Assembly: GCF_017114985.1 (NCBI RefSeq)
Contig: NZ_JABXKP010000077.1
Span: 1 to 64,000 of the forward strand
Direction of reading: 5' to 3'
Source of the DNA: Nostoc sp. JL33
GTDB lineage: Bacteria > Cyanobacteriota > Cyanobacteriia > Cyanobacteriales > Nostocaceae
DNA: 64,000 nt
Part shown: in pieces, positions 56,031 through 64,000 of the stretch
Position numbering within the stretch: position 1 is the stretch's first letter
Layout of the letters: each line of letters opens with the position of its first letter
Program-made: the position numbers and the translations under genes
The notes under the pieces: generated by a model
Told to the model about the DNA's origin: nothing
What the model saw: only the letters and a program-made list of their open reading frames with translations
The model's database searches: none

Positions 56031-57329
56031 TTAAGAATTGAGCGTGACTGAAGATAACTGTGAATTCCCCTTAGTGGGACTTTGACCAATTTGCAGTACA
56101 CAAACTGCGGCAATCAGACAGAGAACGCCTGATAAAATAAACGCTTGTAAATAACTACCCGTCCAAGTTCTCAACACTCCGGCTCCGAATGCTGCTGTGG
56201 CTGCACCAACCTGGTGTCCTGCGACAATCCAACCGAACATCACGCCGACATTTTCTTTACCGAAGATGTTGGCAACAAGGCGTACTGTAGGTGGTACAGT
56301 GGCAATCCAATCAAGTCCATAGAAGACGGCAAAAATGGAAAGTCCATAGAAGGAAAAGTTGAAACTGAAGGGCAAGAAAATCAAAGATAAACCCCGCAGC
56401 CCGTAGTACCAAAATAATAAGTAGCGATTGTTCCATCGGTCAGATAGCCAACCGGACATAGTAGTTCCAAAAAAATCGAATAGTCCCATGATTGCCAAAA
56501 GACCCGCAGCTTTGACTTCAGGGATACCGTGGTCAATACAAGCAGGAATCAGATGAGTTCCAATTAACCCATTTGTGCTGGCGCCACAGATAAAAAAGCT
56601 ACCAAATAGCAGCCAGAAGTCGCGATTACGCATTCCCAGCCAGAGGGCGTTGAGGGTGGAGGCGATGGAATTCACTTTCGGCTTGAAAACTTCCACAGTT
56701 TCGCTGTTGTCGCCAAAGGGTCGCAAACCGACATCCGCCGGGCGATCGCGCATAAAGGCTGCGATCGCTGGAATAATTAGAAGTGCTGCACCACTAAGAC
56801 CTAGAGCCGCAGTTCGCCACCCAAAGCGATCGGTTACTGAGGCCAGCATCGGCAGAAACACTAATTGTCCCGTAGCTGTACTGGCAGTTAAGATGCCCAG
56901 AACTAGACCCCGCTTTTCCAAAAACCAGCGATTGACAACAATAGCACCCAAAACCAGGGCGATAACTCCGCTACCAGAACCGACAACTACACCCCACAGC
57001 AAGACTAGCTGCCAGGAAGCTGACATCAAAGTGGTTAAACCGACACCGAGAGCAATGACAGCAAGTGAGAACACCATCATCCGGCGAATGCCGATCCGCT
57101 CCATAACTGTGGCGGCAAAAGGGCCAATCAGCCCGTAAAGTACTAAGTTAATGGAGATTGCCAACGATATAGTCGCTCTACTCCAGCCGAACTCCTGTTC
57201 GAGAGGCACTATAAAAACTCCAGGAGCAGAGCGAATTCCGGCTGCCACCAACAAGGCTAGGAATGTTAAGCCTGCGACGAGCCAAGCATAGTGGAACGAA
57301 CGACGCGCTAGGAAGGAGGCTAAGGACAT
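56031..57329 (-). CDS. MFS transporter (monocarboxylate/oxalate-antiporter-like)
   Basis: From the preferred ATG at 57329 the protein has 432 residues and 12 membrane helices. It begins FLARRSFHYAWLVAGLTF, a start typical of the MCT/OxlT-like MFS branch, with R-S-APGVFIVPLEQEFGWSRATIS in helix 1-2 and GWLSDRWNNRYLLFW at the middle loop. An in-frame start at 57392 would add 21 residues without family resemblance. Substrate unknown; monocarboxylates or dicarboxylates are likely. It faces a divergent DOPA-dioxygenase-like gene. Confidence 0.87.
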   Translation of the reverse strand: MSLASFLARRSFHYAWLVAGLTFLALLVAAGIRSAPGVFIVPLEQEFGWSRATISLAISINLVLYGLIGPFAATVMERIGIRRMMVFSLAVIALGVGLTTLMSASWQLVLLWGVVVGSGSGVIALVLGAIVVNRWFLEKRGLVLGILTASTATGQLVFLPMLASVTDRFGWRTAALGLSGAALLIIPAIAAFMRDRPADVGLRPFGDNSETVEVFKPKVNSIASTLNALWLGMRNRDFWLLFGSFFICGASTNGLIGTHLIPACIDHGIPEVKAAGLLAIMGLFDFFGTTMSGWLSDRWNNRYLLFWYYGLRGLSLIFLPFSFNFSFYGLSIFAVFYGLDWIATVPPTVRLVANIFGKENVGVMFGWIVAGHQVGAATAAFGAGVLRTWTGSYLQAFILSGVLCLIAAVCVLQIGQSPTKGNSQLSSVTLNS

Positions 57330-57479
57330 GATCAGTGGGGAGTGGCTTTCAAGAATACTAACTTGCCACAAAGTGGCGACAGCGATCGCCAATGTTAGAA
57401 ATTCTAACCTCAGTCAGAGATAATCACCAGATTGAACCGATCCTTAACTGCACGGTATTGGGCTAAAATTGTGCTGCAT

Positions 57480-57501
57480 CTACGCCCGTCGTAGACATCG
57501 C
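57480..57501 (-). repeat. Short interspersed repeat, reverse orientation
   Basis: The reverse complement matches GCGATGTCTACGACGGGCGT; it lies between the divergent MFS and DOPA-dioxygenase-like genes. Confidence 0.7.
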
Positions 57502-57564
57502 TTTTTCAGTCAGAAAGAAAAAGTCCGCTACCAAAAATTAGAGTTGAGAGCGAAAAGTCGATCT

Positions 57565-57927
57565 ATGAAAAAAGATATTATCGAGATCACTGGTTTTCAC
57601 GCTCATGTTTACTTCGATACCGCAAGTCGGGATGTAGCTGCGCGTGTACGTGAAGGATTGGGCGCTAGGTTTGAGGTGCAACTCGGACGCTGGTTTGACA
57701 AGCCCATCGGGCCTCACCCAAAAGCGATGTATCAAGTTGCTTTCTTACCAAATCAGTTTGATCAAGTCGTTCCTTGGTTAATGCTCAATCGTCAGGGATT
57801 GGATATTCTCGTCCACCCTGAGACAGGCGATGCTGTGGCAGACCACGCGAATCATTCCTTATGGTTAGGGAAAAAGCTAGATTTGAATATTGAGTTTCTT
57901 CGACAGGTTAGTTCGATATCCAATTAA
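57565..57927 (+). CDS. DOPA 4,5-dioxygenase family protein
   Basis: From ATG 57565 this is a 120-residue protein of the DOPA-dioxygenase family, small metal-dependent extradiol-type ring-cleaving enzymes. Three His-rich motifs typical of the family are present: GFHAHVYFD (near 11-19), GPHPKAMYQV (near 50) and ILVHPETGDAVADHANHSLW (near 81-100). An upstream in-frame ATG at 57469 would translate an interspersed repeat and is rejected. The natural substrate in cyanobacteria is unknown. It is monocistronic. Confidence 0.87.
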   Translation: MKKDIIEITGFHAHVYFDTASRDVAARVREGLGARFEVQLGRWFDKPIGPHPKAMYQVAFLPNQFDQVVPWLMLNRQGLDILVHPETGDAVADHANHSLWLGKKLDLNIEFLRQVSSISN

Positions 57928-57964
57928 GGAAAATGCAATTGAAGCAATTGATTGACTTTTATAT

Positions 57965-58270
57965 TTAGTCAATCGTTACTTGCTTGAGTAAAGCCATCCA
58001 CATATCAGATGGATCGGAGTAATAATCAATTTCTTCAATTTGATATTGATAAGATTCACAACCTTGTCGGAAAATAATGCGATCGCCGGCTTTGATGCTT
58101 TTCCCTATTCCAGTCATGTACCCCATGATTCCTTCATTGATGCGTTCAAATACATAGTCACTTCCCCAAACTTGTTGGCTGTAATCGTGTATTTTTTTCT
58201 TCTGTTTTAATTCTTTTACTGGAGAACTAACCAAAGATAATTTATTGAAAAAACTAAAACTTAAGTTCAT
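57965..58270 (-). CDS. Small uncharacterised protein
   Basis: A 101-residue protein from ATG 58270 (an ATG at 58306 would add 12). It has a short hydrophobic start and a soluble C-terminal part, including KAGDRIIFRQGCESYQYQIE and YYSDPSDMWMALL, that looks like a small beta-barrel. I do not recognise a family. It stands alone between the DOPA-dioxygenase-like gene and an AT-rich gap. Confidence 0.55.
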   Translation of the reverse strand: MNLSFSFFNKLSLVSSPVKELKQKKKIHDYSQQVWGSDYVFERINEGIMGYMTGIGKSIKAGDRIIFRQGCESYQYQIEEIDYYSDPSDMWMALLKQVTID

Positions 58271-58306
58271 ACCTGTTCTGATTGAAGAGAAGGCATTTAA
58301 CAACAA

Positions 58307-58707
58307 TTTAAAAATATAACTAATAATTCAAAATTAAGTTTTTTTAAGACAGAATTTTGAGAAATTAATGTTTGATTTATACTAAATTGTATTTTTTTTA
58401 AAATCAACCATTGATGTGATTAATGATGTTATGTATCTCAGGTAAAAAAATCACTGTTACTAATACTATTGATTACTTTATTACCTTCAATCTTGAATAT
58501 CTCATACAACACCATCGGTGATAGCAGCTTTACTATCAACTTCAATTTACAGTATTATTAACCGCAGCTTCAACTGTAAAATCACCGAATTATTGGACAA
58601 CATTGGGTCAGATATGAGTATTTTTCGCTTAATTAGATAATATTAATTTATAAATCTTTTATGTCTTAAGAATGTCGTCTAAGTATATTATTTAAAATAA
58701 ATAGGTT
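58307..58707. other. AT-rich gap upstream of the small protein gene
   Basis: About 400 bases of very AT-rich sequence with no gene, repeat or hairpin that I recognise. Confidence 0.4.
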
Positions 58708-59304
58708 CTAGTCTCTACTTGTGGTTTTTAGAGCTACATCTACATACTTCAGTAATACTTCTAGGGTGGAGGAGTTATCTAAAACGACATCTGCATGAGC
58801 CACTTTTTCTTCGATAGATAATTGGCTATTGATCCTAGCTCGTGCCTGTTCTCTATTTAAATGGTTTCGTTGTATCAATCTTTGTAGCTGTTGCTCTTGA
58901 GAACAACGGACTACCCAGATTTCTGTAACCAAATCAGTCATCCCAGCTTCAAATAATAGAGGCACTACTAACACCAGTGTTTGCGAAGAAGATTGGGCAA
59001 TTGCTTTGAGGAAGCGATCGCGCACATCAGGATGAATCAAATTCTCTATCCAGTTGCGTTCATCCTGACGATTAAAGATAATTTCGCCTAGCTTTTGGCG
59101 GTTGAGGCTGCCATCTGGGAGTAAAATTTGTTCGCCGTAACGTTGAGCGATCGCACCCAGAATAGGCGAACCTAAAGATACTGCCTCTCTAGCATAAATA
59201 TCTGCATCCAAAATCGGCAGGTTATAAGTGCTAGCTAAATAATTGGTGACAGTGGTTTTGCCTGTGGCAATACCGCCGGTTAAGCCGATTATACGTTTAG
59301 TCAC
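58708..59304 (-). CDS. coaE: Dephospho-CoA kinase
   Basis: This 198-residue enzyme phosphorylates dephospho-CoA in the last step of coenzyme A synthesis. The P-loop is GLTGGIATGKTTV (7-19), followed by the family motif DADIYAREAV (33-42) and the conserved LIHPDVRDRF and VPLLFEAGM. Length and motifs match complete bacterial CoaE. It is monocistronic, and its start region faces a repeat-bearing gap before the phosphorothioation genes. Confidence 0.95.
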   Translation of the reverse strand: MTKRIIGLTGGIATGKTTVTNYLASTYNLPILDADIYAREAVSLGSPILGAIAQRYGEQILLPDGSLNRQKLGEIIFNRQDERNWIENLIHPDVRDRFLKAIAQSSSQTLVLVVPLLFEAGMTDLVTEIWVVRCSQEQQLQRLIQRNHLNREQARARINSQLSIEEKVAHADVVLDNSSTLEVLLKYVDVALKTTSRD

Positions 59305-59512
59305 GTTATTTCTCTACTATACGGCAAGGGCGATCGCTGCGAATTCAAAATTAACAATTTCCATAAATAAATTTAGCTCTTTAGTAGATAGTATGCTAAA
59401 AACCGCAAGTGTATCGTCGTAATCAGGTGGCTGAACCCGCAGTGCCAGGATAGATAATTTATTTGTTTAAGCGATCGCGTGTATATTAGTATAAAATAAT
59501 GAGTTAATAATT

Positions 59513-59541
59513 GCGTAGGCAAAGCTAGCCGTAGGCATCGC
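59513..59541 (-). repeat. Short interspersed repeat, reverse orientation, upstream of the Dnd island
   Basis: The reverse complement begins GCGATGCCTACGGCTAGCTT, a diverged member of the family seen in the TpsA and giant kinase genes. It marks the left boundary of the phosphorothioation genes. Confidence 0.65.
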
Positions 59542-59585
59542 TTTTGGCTTTCGGTTAATATAGCAACAATGTAGATATTAATATC

Positions 59586-60056
59586 ATGGCTGCAAATAGA
59601 ATTAGGGTTGCTAAAGATAAGGCTGAGTTGGTGAAATCTCTAGTAGCATCAAAAGACACAACTGGGCCTTTTCAGACTTATGTAGAAGTTATAGTGTTTG
59701 CAGCAGCATTAGGCGTTAAATATAAAAAGCGCGTTCCTTTGGGAGAAACAACAAAAAGAGAACCATCTCCAATTCCACAAGAAAATTTTGCTTCATTGGG
59801 ATATGACCTGATAATTAAATTATTAGGAATCAATGAAACTAAAGATATCAACATACTCTCATCTAGAGAAGAACAAGATGAAGATAAACGTACTCAAATT
59901 TTTGAAGAATATGCTAATGGAGGACTGGAAATTTTACAAAATGAGTTACGGGGTTCTGTTGACTACTCAGAGCGACTTCTATTAGTTCTGATTTCTGAAA
60001 GAGGAACAAAAGAACAGCTAGAAGAAGAATTTGATCTCAGTAAATTCTTAAATTGA
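59586..60056 (+). CDS. DNA phosphorothioation-associated protein 4
   Basis: This 156-residue protein matches the family found only in phosphorothioation (Dnd) gene clusters: RIRVAKDKAELVKSL at the start, FQTYVEVIVFAAALGVKYKK, and IFEEYANGGLEILQNELRG followed by DYSERLLLVLISERG. Its biochemical function is unknown. It lies 31 bases upstream of the HNH endonuclease gene and is probably co-transcribed with it. Its presence supports reading the end of the window as a Dnd island. Confidence 0.82.
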   Translation: MAANRIRVAKDKAELVKSLVASKDTTGPFQTYVEVIVFAAALGVKYKKRVPLGETTKREPSPIPQENFASLGYDLIIKLLGINETKDINILSSREEQDEDKRTQIFEEYANGGLEILQNELRGSVDYSERLLLVLISERGTKEQLEEEFDLSKFLN

Positions 60057-60087
60057 TTTTTTGGCTTACTTAATTAAGTTATTAAAT

Positions 60088-61029
60088 ATGAAAAATATAA
60101 CATATTATTGTCAACGGTTTGCCGAATTAAATGTAAGTAGTAGCCGGAAACGTGGTAATGCTCAATATAAACCAATATTACTTTTATCTGTAATTGATTT
60201 GATTGCACGAAGTATCATTACTACTAATGAGATTCCAGTTTCAGATGAATTAATTCAAACATTTGAGAGGTATTGGAATGTAATCGGTTCTCCGTCTTAC
60301 AAAGGTGGTTTACACTATCCTTTCTTCCATCTGCAAAATGAGGGTTTTTGGTACTTAAAATTTCAGCCTGAATTTAATGGGTTACAACCAAAAACAATTA
60401 ACAAACTAAAGGAGGCTGTTGAATATGCATATCTAGACAGTGAATTATTTAACTTTTTGCAAGATGAATTTTATAGAAAAGAACTAATTGACGCGCTTGT
60501 GGCAGCTTTCTTTTCTGATAATGAAAATGATATAGAAGCTATTTTACAAATAAATCAAACTTTTCAAGATGGCTCAGGAGAGATAGAAAAATTAATTGAA
60601 ACGGCAAATTTAGATAATAATCCAAGGTGGAGCTTGAAACGAGCAGTGATTAGAAATGCTTTTTTTAGGACAGCAATTATACATATTTATGATTACAGAT
60701 GTGCCTTTTGTGGACTCAAAGTAACTAAAAAAGTAAATCAAAACATTGTAGATGGCGCACACATAAAGCCATTTTCACAGTTTTATGATAGTAGAATTCA
60801 TAATGGAATTGCTCTTTGCAAAAATCATCATTGGGCATTTGATAGGGGTTGGTTTGCTGTAGATGAGCGATACAAAATTATAGTTAGCAATGATTTGGAA
60901 GAAGTATCTCCCCATGCTAACCCTATGAAAGATTTTCATGGTGAAACAATACTTCTACCAAATACAGAGCTACACTTTCCACAACTGGAAGCGCTGCAAT
61001 GGCATCGCCAAAATATATTTCAAGCATAA
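60088..61029 (+). CDS. HNH endonuclease with sulfur-binding-domain-like N-terminus
   Basis: From ATG 60088 the protein has 313 residues (a TTG at 60061 would add nine). The N-terminal half (1-150) has the hallmarks of the sulfur-binding domain of ScoMcrA-type enzymes: a basic stretch leading to YKPILLLSVIDLI and the later HYPFFHLQNEGFWYL. The C-terminal half holds an HNH nuclease of the HNH_2 type: CAFCGL, DGAHIKPFSQF, NGIALCKNHHWAFD. Such enzymes cut near phosphorothioate-modified DNA. The next gene cluster makes that modification, so either the specificity differs or the activity is controlled. The stop abuts the stop of the convergent DndB-like gene. Confidence 0.78.
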   Translation: MKNITYYCQRFAELNVSSSRKRGNAQYKPILLLSVIDLIARSIITTNEIPVSDELIQTFERYWNVIGSPSYKGGLHYPFFHLQNEGFWYLKFQPEFNGLQPKTINKLKEAVEYAYLDSELFNFLQDEFYRKELIDALVAAFFSDNENDIEAILQINQTFQDGSGEIEKLIETANLDNNPRWSLKRAVIRNAFFRTAIIHIYDYRCAFCGLKVTKKVNQNIVDGAHIKPFSQFYDSRIHNGIALCKNHHWAFDRGWFAVDERYKIIVSNDLEEVSPHANPMKDFHGETILLPNTELHFPQLEALQWHRQNIFQA

Positions 61030-62178
61030 TTACAGGACAGATGGAAGTCCTACCGCTTTCGGTTCAACAAACTTGCCATCAAAACCTATAGTTTTATCTT
61101 CCACAGTCCTAGCATCCGCCAAAGCCTTACGAAGTTCAGCACGTTCCATCTGTTCCTGAATTCCACCCAGAATATAAACCAATAACTTCGTAGCCAAATC
61201 TCGTCCAGCAACCTGTACCCGCCTTTTATTTGGGTCATACAAAACCCCATACCAAAGAGATTGGGGATATTCCATACCACTAAAACCACCTTGCTGGTCA
61301 AACTTCCGCAGCTTCTTAAAAATATCTACCAGAGAAAAACCTTTTTTAAACACTAAAATTCCCAAAGCTTGCGCTAATGCAACTTGAGCAACCGGACGGA
61401 AAAGCATATTTCCTTCACCTCCATCTTTCTCAAAGCTGAAGCGCCGCAAAGCTGGTGTATCCTCATGTTCTAAAATTTTATAACTGGAAAGACTAGCCAA
61501 ATAATCAAATAGCTTTCTGAATTCCTCAATTCCCTGCTCAAGTTCTTCATCCTCTGGTCGCATGGGAATTAGACCTTTTTCCAAGGGTTTCCAATGGGGG
61601 AACTTTTGACCCAAATATCGCTCAGACATATCTTGCAGAGCTTGCAAAGTGGTCAAAACTGTAGAATCAGAAATATTTAGCAGACCTACTTTAGCGTCTT
61701 TATCTAGGGGGATAAAATCAGTAGTAGACTTTGTGGCGCGTCCTTCACTATCCCACTCAGCAGCTTTGGAATTATCCACCCACGGTTGATTAATTACTAC
61801 CAGCACGGGCGGAAATTTGTGATTTTGTCGAGCTGCTAAATACTGCACTAGCGGTGCTTGACGTGACCAATCAAGCGGACGCTGCTGAATTTCATCAATA
61901 CTATCCGCGTCAATCTCGACATTATCAGTCTCATGATTATACTTTTTTTGAAACAGAGGTAAGCCAGAGGCGAAGTGAACCCGACCTGCAAACCATTCCA
62001 AGGTAACAGAGCTAACATAAGCCTCAGTACCACCCATTTCGGTTTTTTGAACGAGAATCTGATCTTTTCTCCCTAAAAAGTTCTCTAGCAGTAAAGCTAG
62101 TACCTGTTTTTCCTTGTTTTCCCGTTCCAGGTACTCTCTAGCGATGTCAGCAGTTGGGTCAGATGTACTATCTTTCAT
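61030..62178 (-). CDS. DndB-like (DGQHR-domain) protein without a DGQHR motif
   Basis: From ATG 62178 the protein has 382 residues (an upstream TTG at 62196 would add six). The sequence style (LEWFAGRVHFASGLPLF, QQRPLDWSRQAPLVQYLAAR, HKFPPVLVVINQPWV) matches DndB/DGQHR proteins of phosphorothioation clusters. DndB represses dnd transcription in some species. Where the DGQHR signature is expected, after NISDSTV, the sequence goes straight to LTTLQALQD, so the motif appears deleted in frame. It is transcribed divergently from dndC across 172 bases containing two palindromes, as expected of a local regulator. Confidence 0.75.
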   Translation of the reverse strand: MKDSTSDPTADIAREYLERENKEKQVLALLLENFLGRKDQILVQKTEMGGTEAYVSSVTLEWFAGRVHFASGLPLFQKKYNHETDNVEIDADSIDEIQQRPLDWSRQAPLVQYLAARQNHKFPPVLVVINQPWVDNSKAAEWDSEGRATKSTTDFIPLDKDAKVGLLNISDSTVLTTLQALQDMSERYLGQKFPHWKPLEKGLIPMRPEDEELEQGIEEFRKLFDYLASLSSYKILEHEDTPALRRFSFEKDGGEGNMLFRPVAQVALAQALGILVFKKGFSLVDIFKKLRKFDQQGGFSGMEYPQSLWYGVLYDPNKRRVQVAGRDLATKLLVYILGGIQEQMERAELRKALADARTVEDKTIGFDGKFVEPKAVGLPSVL

Positions 62179-62217
62179 GTTAAATTTTAAAAACAAAATA
62201 GTATTATGTAGTTTAAT

Positions 62218-62235
62218 TATCCAAAAATTTGGATA
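62218..62235. promoter_or_regulatory. Candidate operator between the dndB-like gene and dndC
   Basis: TATCCAAAAATTTGGATA has perfect 8-bp arms with a 2-base centre. It lies 40 bases upstream of the dndB-like start and could bind a dimeric repressor acting on both genes. Confidence 0.5.
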
Positions 62236-62243
62236 TTAGTAGT

Positions 62244-62261
62244 AAAGTTTTTAAAAACTTT
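62244..62261. promoter_or_regulatory. Second palindrome between the dndB-like gene and dndC
   Basis: AAAGTTTTTAAAAACTTT is a perfect 18-bp palindrome, 8 bases from the first dyad. It could be a second operator or AT-rich promoter sequence. Confidence 0.45.
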
Positions 62262-62350
62262 TCTTCAACCCAGGTCGGTGGGTTTTGTATGTGTAGCCGC
62301 GAATTCTATTCGCCGGGATATTACGCCAGTGTTTCCAGAGAGAAGGAGAA

Positions 62351-64000
62351 ATGACTACAGCACAACAACCAGAAAATAAAGTTCAGCAAGCACGTACTGT
62401 AGCAGAGTTAGTGGACTATATCCAAGCTCTCACCACTGAAATTCAAGAATTGTATTGTTTAGATGAGATTCCTTGGGTGGTGGGCTATTCGGGCGGAAAA
62501 GATAGTACTGCTACTTTACAGCTTATCTGGAATGCGATCGCAGCACTCCCCCAGGAAAAACGAAAAAAGACTATTCATGTTATTACAACTGACACACTGG
62601 TAGAAAACCCTGTGGTCGCTGTTTGGGTACGCAAATCCTTAGAAAGGATGAGGGTTACTGCTAAAGAACAGAAAATGCCCATTGAACCCCATTTGTTACA
62701 ACCAGAAATCAAAGAGACATTCTGGGTAAGCTTGATTGGGAAAGGTTATCCAACGCCGCGAGGGAAATTTCGTTGGTGTACAGACCGTCTGAAAATTCAT
62801 CCTTCTAACCGCTTTATCCGTGATGTGGTTAGAGTAAATGGAGAAGTTATTCTTGTTTTAGGTACGCGCAAGGCTGAAAGTATCAAACGTGCTATCTCAA
62901 TGGAAAAACATCAAGCGGGTACCCTAAAAGATCGCCTCGTTTCTGATTCAAGTTCACCTACGTCTCTGCTTTACCATAGTGCAAGCTTACCTAATTCTTT
63001 AATTTACAGCCCCATCGAAGATTGGCGTACTGATGAAGTTTGGATTTACCTAAATCAGTGGCAAAACCCTTGGGGATATAGCAACAAAGACTTGTTTATT
63101 ATGTATCGAGGTGCAACAGCAGATAATGAATGTCCACTAGTTGTTGATACTTCTACTCCTAGCTGTGGTGATTCCCGATTTGGCTGCTGGGTTTGTACAA
63201 TCGTTAGTAAGGATAAATCAATGGAGGCAATGATTCAAAATGATGAAGAGAAAGAATGGATGCAGCCTCTATTAGATATCCGTAACGAACTAGATATTAA
63301 AGATGACTGGGGCAAGAGAGATTTCCGTCGGATTTGGGGAGATGTTCAACTATTTGAACGCAATAAAAACGGGGAAATTTCTGTTGAACCAATACCTGGC
63401 CCTTATACCAAATATTGGCGGGAACATTGGCTCAGACGATTATTAGAAGCGCAAACAAAAACTCGTCGGACAGCGCCAGAAAATATGCGCGACATCACCC
63501 TAATTACTCTCGAAGAAATGAGCGAAATCCGCCGCATTTGGCTAGAAGAAAAACACGAATTTGATGATAGCTTACCCCGGATTTATCAAGAAGTGACTGG
63601 CGAAGAATTTCAAGACCCGCGCCCTGGTGCTGACTATAGCCTACTAGGTCGTGATGAATGGATAGTATTAGAAGAAATCTGTGAAGGTGACGCGATGCAC
63701 TTGGAACTCATGGCGAAATTGTTAGATACAGAACGCCAATATCGCAAAAAGACTCGTCGCGTGGGGATATACGAAACCCTAGAAAAATGTTTTAATACGA
63801 GTTCCCGTTCCCCAGAAGATGCGATTAAAAATGCTCGTTTGAAACGCGAATTGAGCGAAGCAGTTAGTCAAGGTGATGTTGCAAAAGTCAAGCAGATGAC
63901 TTTAGGCGATGTTGCAGCAATAAATGAGGTAGATGAAGGTGAAAGTGATGAACAGGTAACTTGGGCAAGTATGAAATTTAAAAAGGAAAATTCAGAAGAA
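62351..64000 (+). CDS. dndC: DNA phosphorothioation protein DndC (runs off the window)
   Basis: At least 550 codons are open to the window edge with no stop. The ATG follows a strong AGAAGGAGAA site. The protein is a PAPS-reductase/ATP-pyrophosphatase-like enzyme that activates DNA for sulfur insertion by the Dnd complex. The PP-loop is YSGGKDST (46-53), KFRWCTDRLK supplies a catalytic Cys, and four further Cys (NECP, PSCGDSRFGCWVC) fit the iron-sulfur cluster ligands. HQAGTLKDRL and YSPIEDWRTDEVW are also family motifs. dndD and dndE are expected just beyond the edge. Confidence 0.95.
   Translation, partial: MTTAQQPENKVQQARTVAELVDYIQALTTEIQELYCLDEIPWVVGYSGGKDSTATLQLIWNAIAALPQEKRKKTIHVITTDTLVENPVVAVWVRKSLERMRVTAKEQKMPIEPHLLQPEIKETFWVSLIGKGYPTPRGKFRWCTDRLKIHPSNRFIRDVVRVNGEVILVLGTRKAESIKRAISMEKHQAGTLKDRLVSDSSSPTSLLYHSASLPNSLIYSPIEDWRTDEVWIYLNQWQNPWGYSNKDLFIMYRGATADNECPLVVDTSTPSCGDSRFGCWVCTIVSKDKSMEAMIQNDEEKEWMQPLLDIRNELDIKDDWGKRDFRRIWGDVQLFERNKNGEISVEPIPGPYTKYWREHWLRRLLEAQTKTRRTAPENMRDITLITLEEMSEIRRIWLEEKHEFDDSLPRIYQEVTGEEFQDPRPGADYSLLGRDEWIVLEEICEGDAMHLELMAKLLDTERQYRKKTRRVGIYETLEKCFNTSSRSPEDAIKNARLKRELSEAVSQGDVAKVKQMTLGDVAAINEVDEGESDEQVTWASMKFKKENSEE

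Overview
The window comes from a cyanobacterium, most likely a filamentous heterocyst-forming one (Nostoc/Anabaena group). The evidence is the dense scatter of GCGATCGC (HIP1) octamers, heptameric STRR-type tandem repeats, short interspersed repeats related to GCGATGTCTACGACGGGCTA, a cyanobacterial alternative oxidase cluster, XisH/XisI, CHAT-TPR, CHASE2 and giant Ser/Thr-His kinase genes. No tRNA, rRNA or CRISPR array was seen. This placement is inference from sequence style and gene content.

Layout. 1-1784: gene-poor, with hairpins resembling IS200/IS605 ends. 1785-8027: two DUF2231 membrane proteins, a coxBAC-type terminal oxidase whose subunit II lacks the CuA ligands (alternative respiratory terminal oxidase, ARTO), a small membrane protein and a type II NADH dehydrogenase. 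Together these could form a short NADH -> plastoquinone -> O2 chain. 8463-17377: a peptidoglycan-binding protein, ligA, a TauD-like dioxygenase, a GAF-GGDEF protein and txlA, interspersed with two copies of a ~200-230 bp MITE-like element, two TnpB C-terminal remnants and gene debris.

17981-42671: a two-partner secretion region. One TpsB pore is followed by five TpsA exoproteins in tandem, with xisHI between the third and fourth. Then come a convergent Uma2-type nuclease gene, an exported TPR-CHAT (caspase-like) protein, a DUF928 protein with a 22-residue tandem repeat, a CHASE2 hybrid histidine kinase and an overlapping REC-histidine kinase. The TpsA genes are mosaics of one another and carry the same short mobile repeat in two different reading frames. 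42860-50364: a 1994-residue Ser/Thr kinase-ATPase-GAF-histidine kinase-REC protein, overlapped by a second REC-kinase whose phosphoacceptor His is Tyr. The two kinase pairs look like one duplicated module.

50484-59304: moaD-like, acyltransferase, two MFS transporters, GST, methyltransferase, divergent SDR, DOPA-dioxygenase-like protein and coaE. 59586-64000 (runs off the edge): the start of a DNA phosphorothioation (Dnd) island with a Dnd-associated protein 4, an HNH endonuclease with a sulfur-binding-like N-terminal domain, a DndB-like protein lacking its DGQHR signature, and dndC. The most interesting regions are the TpsB/5xTpsA/CHAT/DUF928/CHASE2 locus and the Dnd island, where a possible phosphorothioate-reading nuclease sits beside the phosphorothioate-writing gene.
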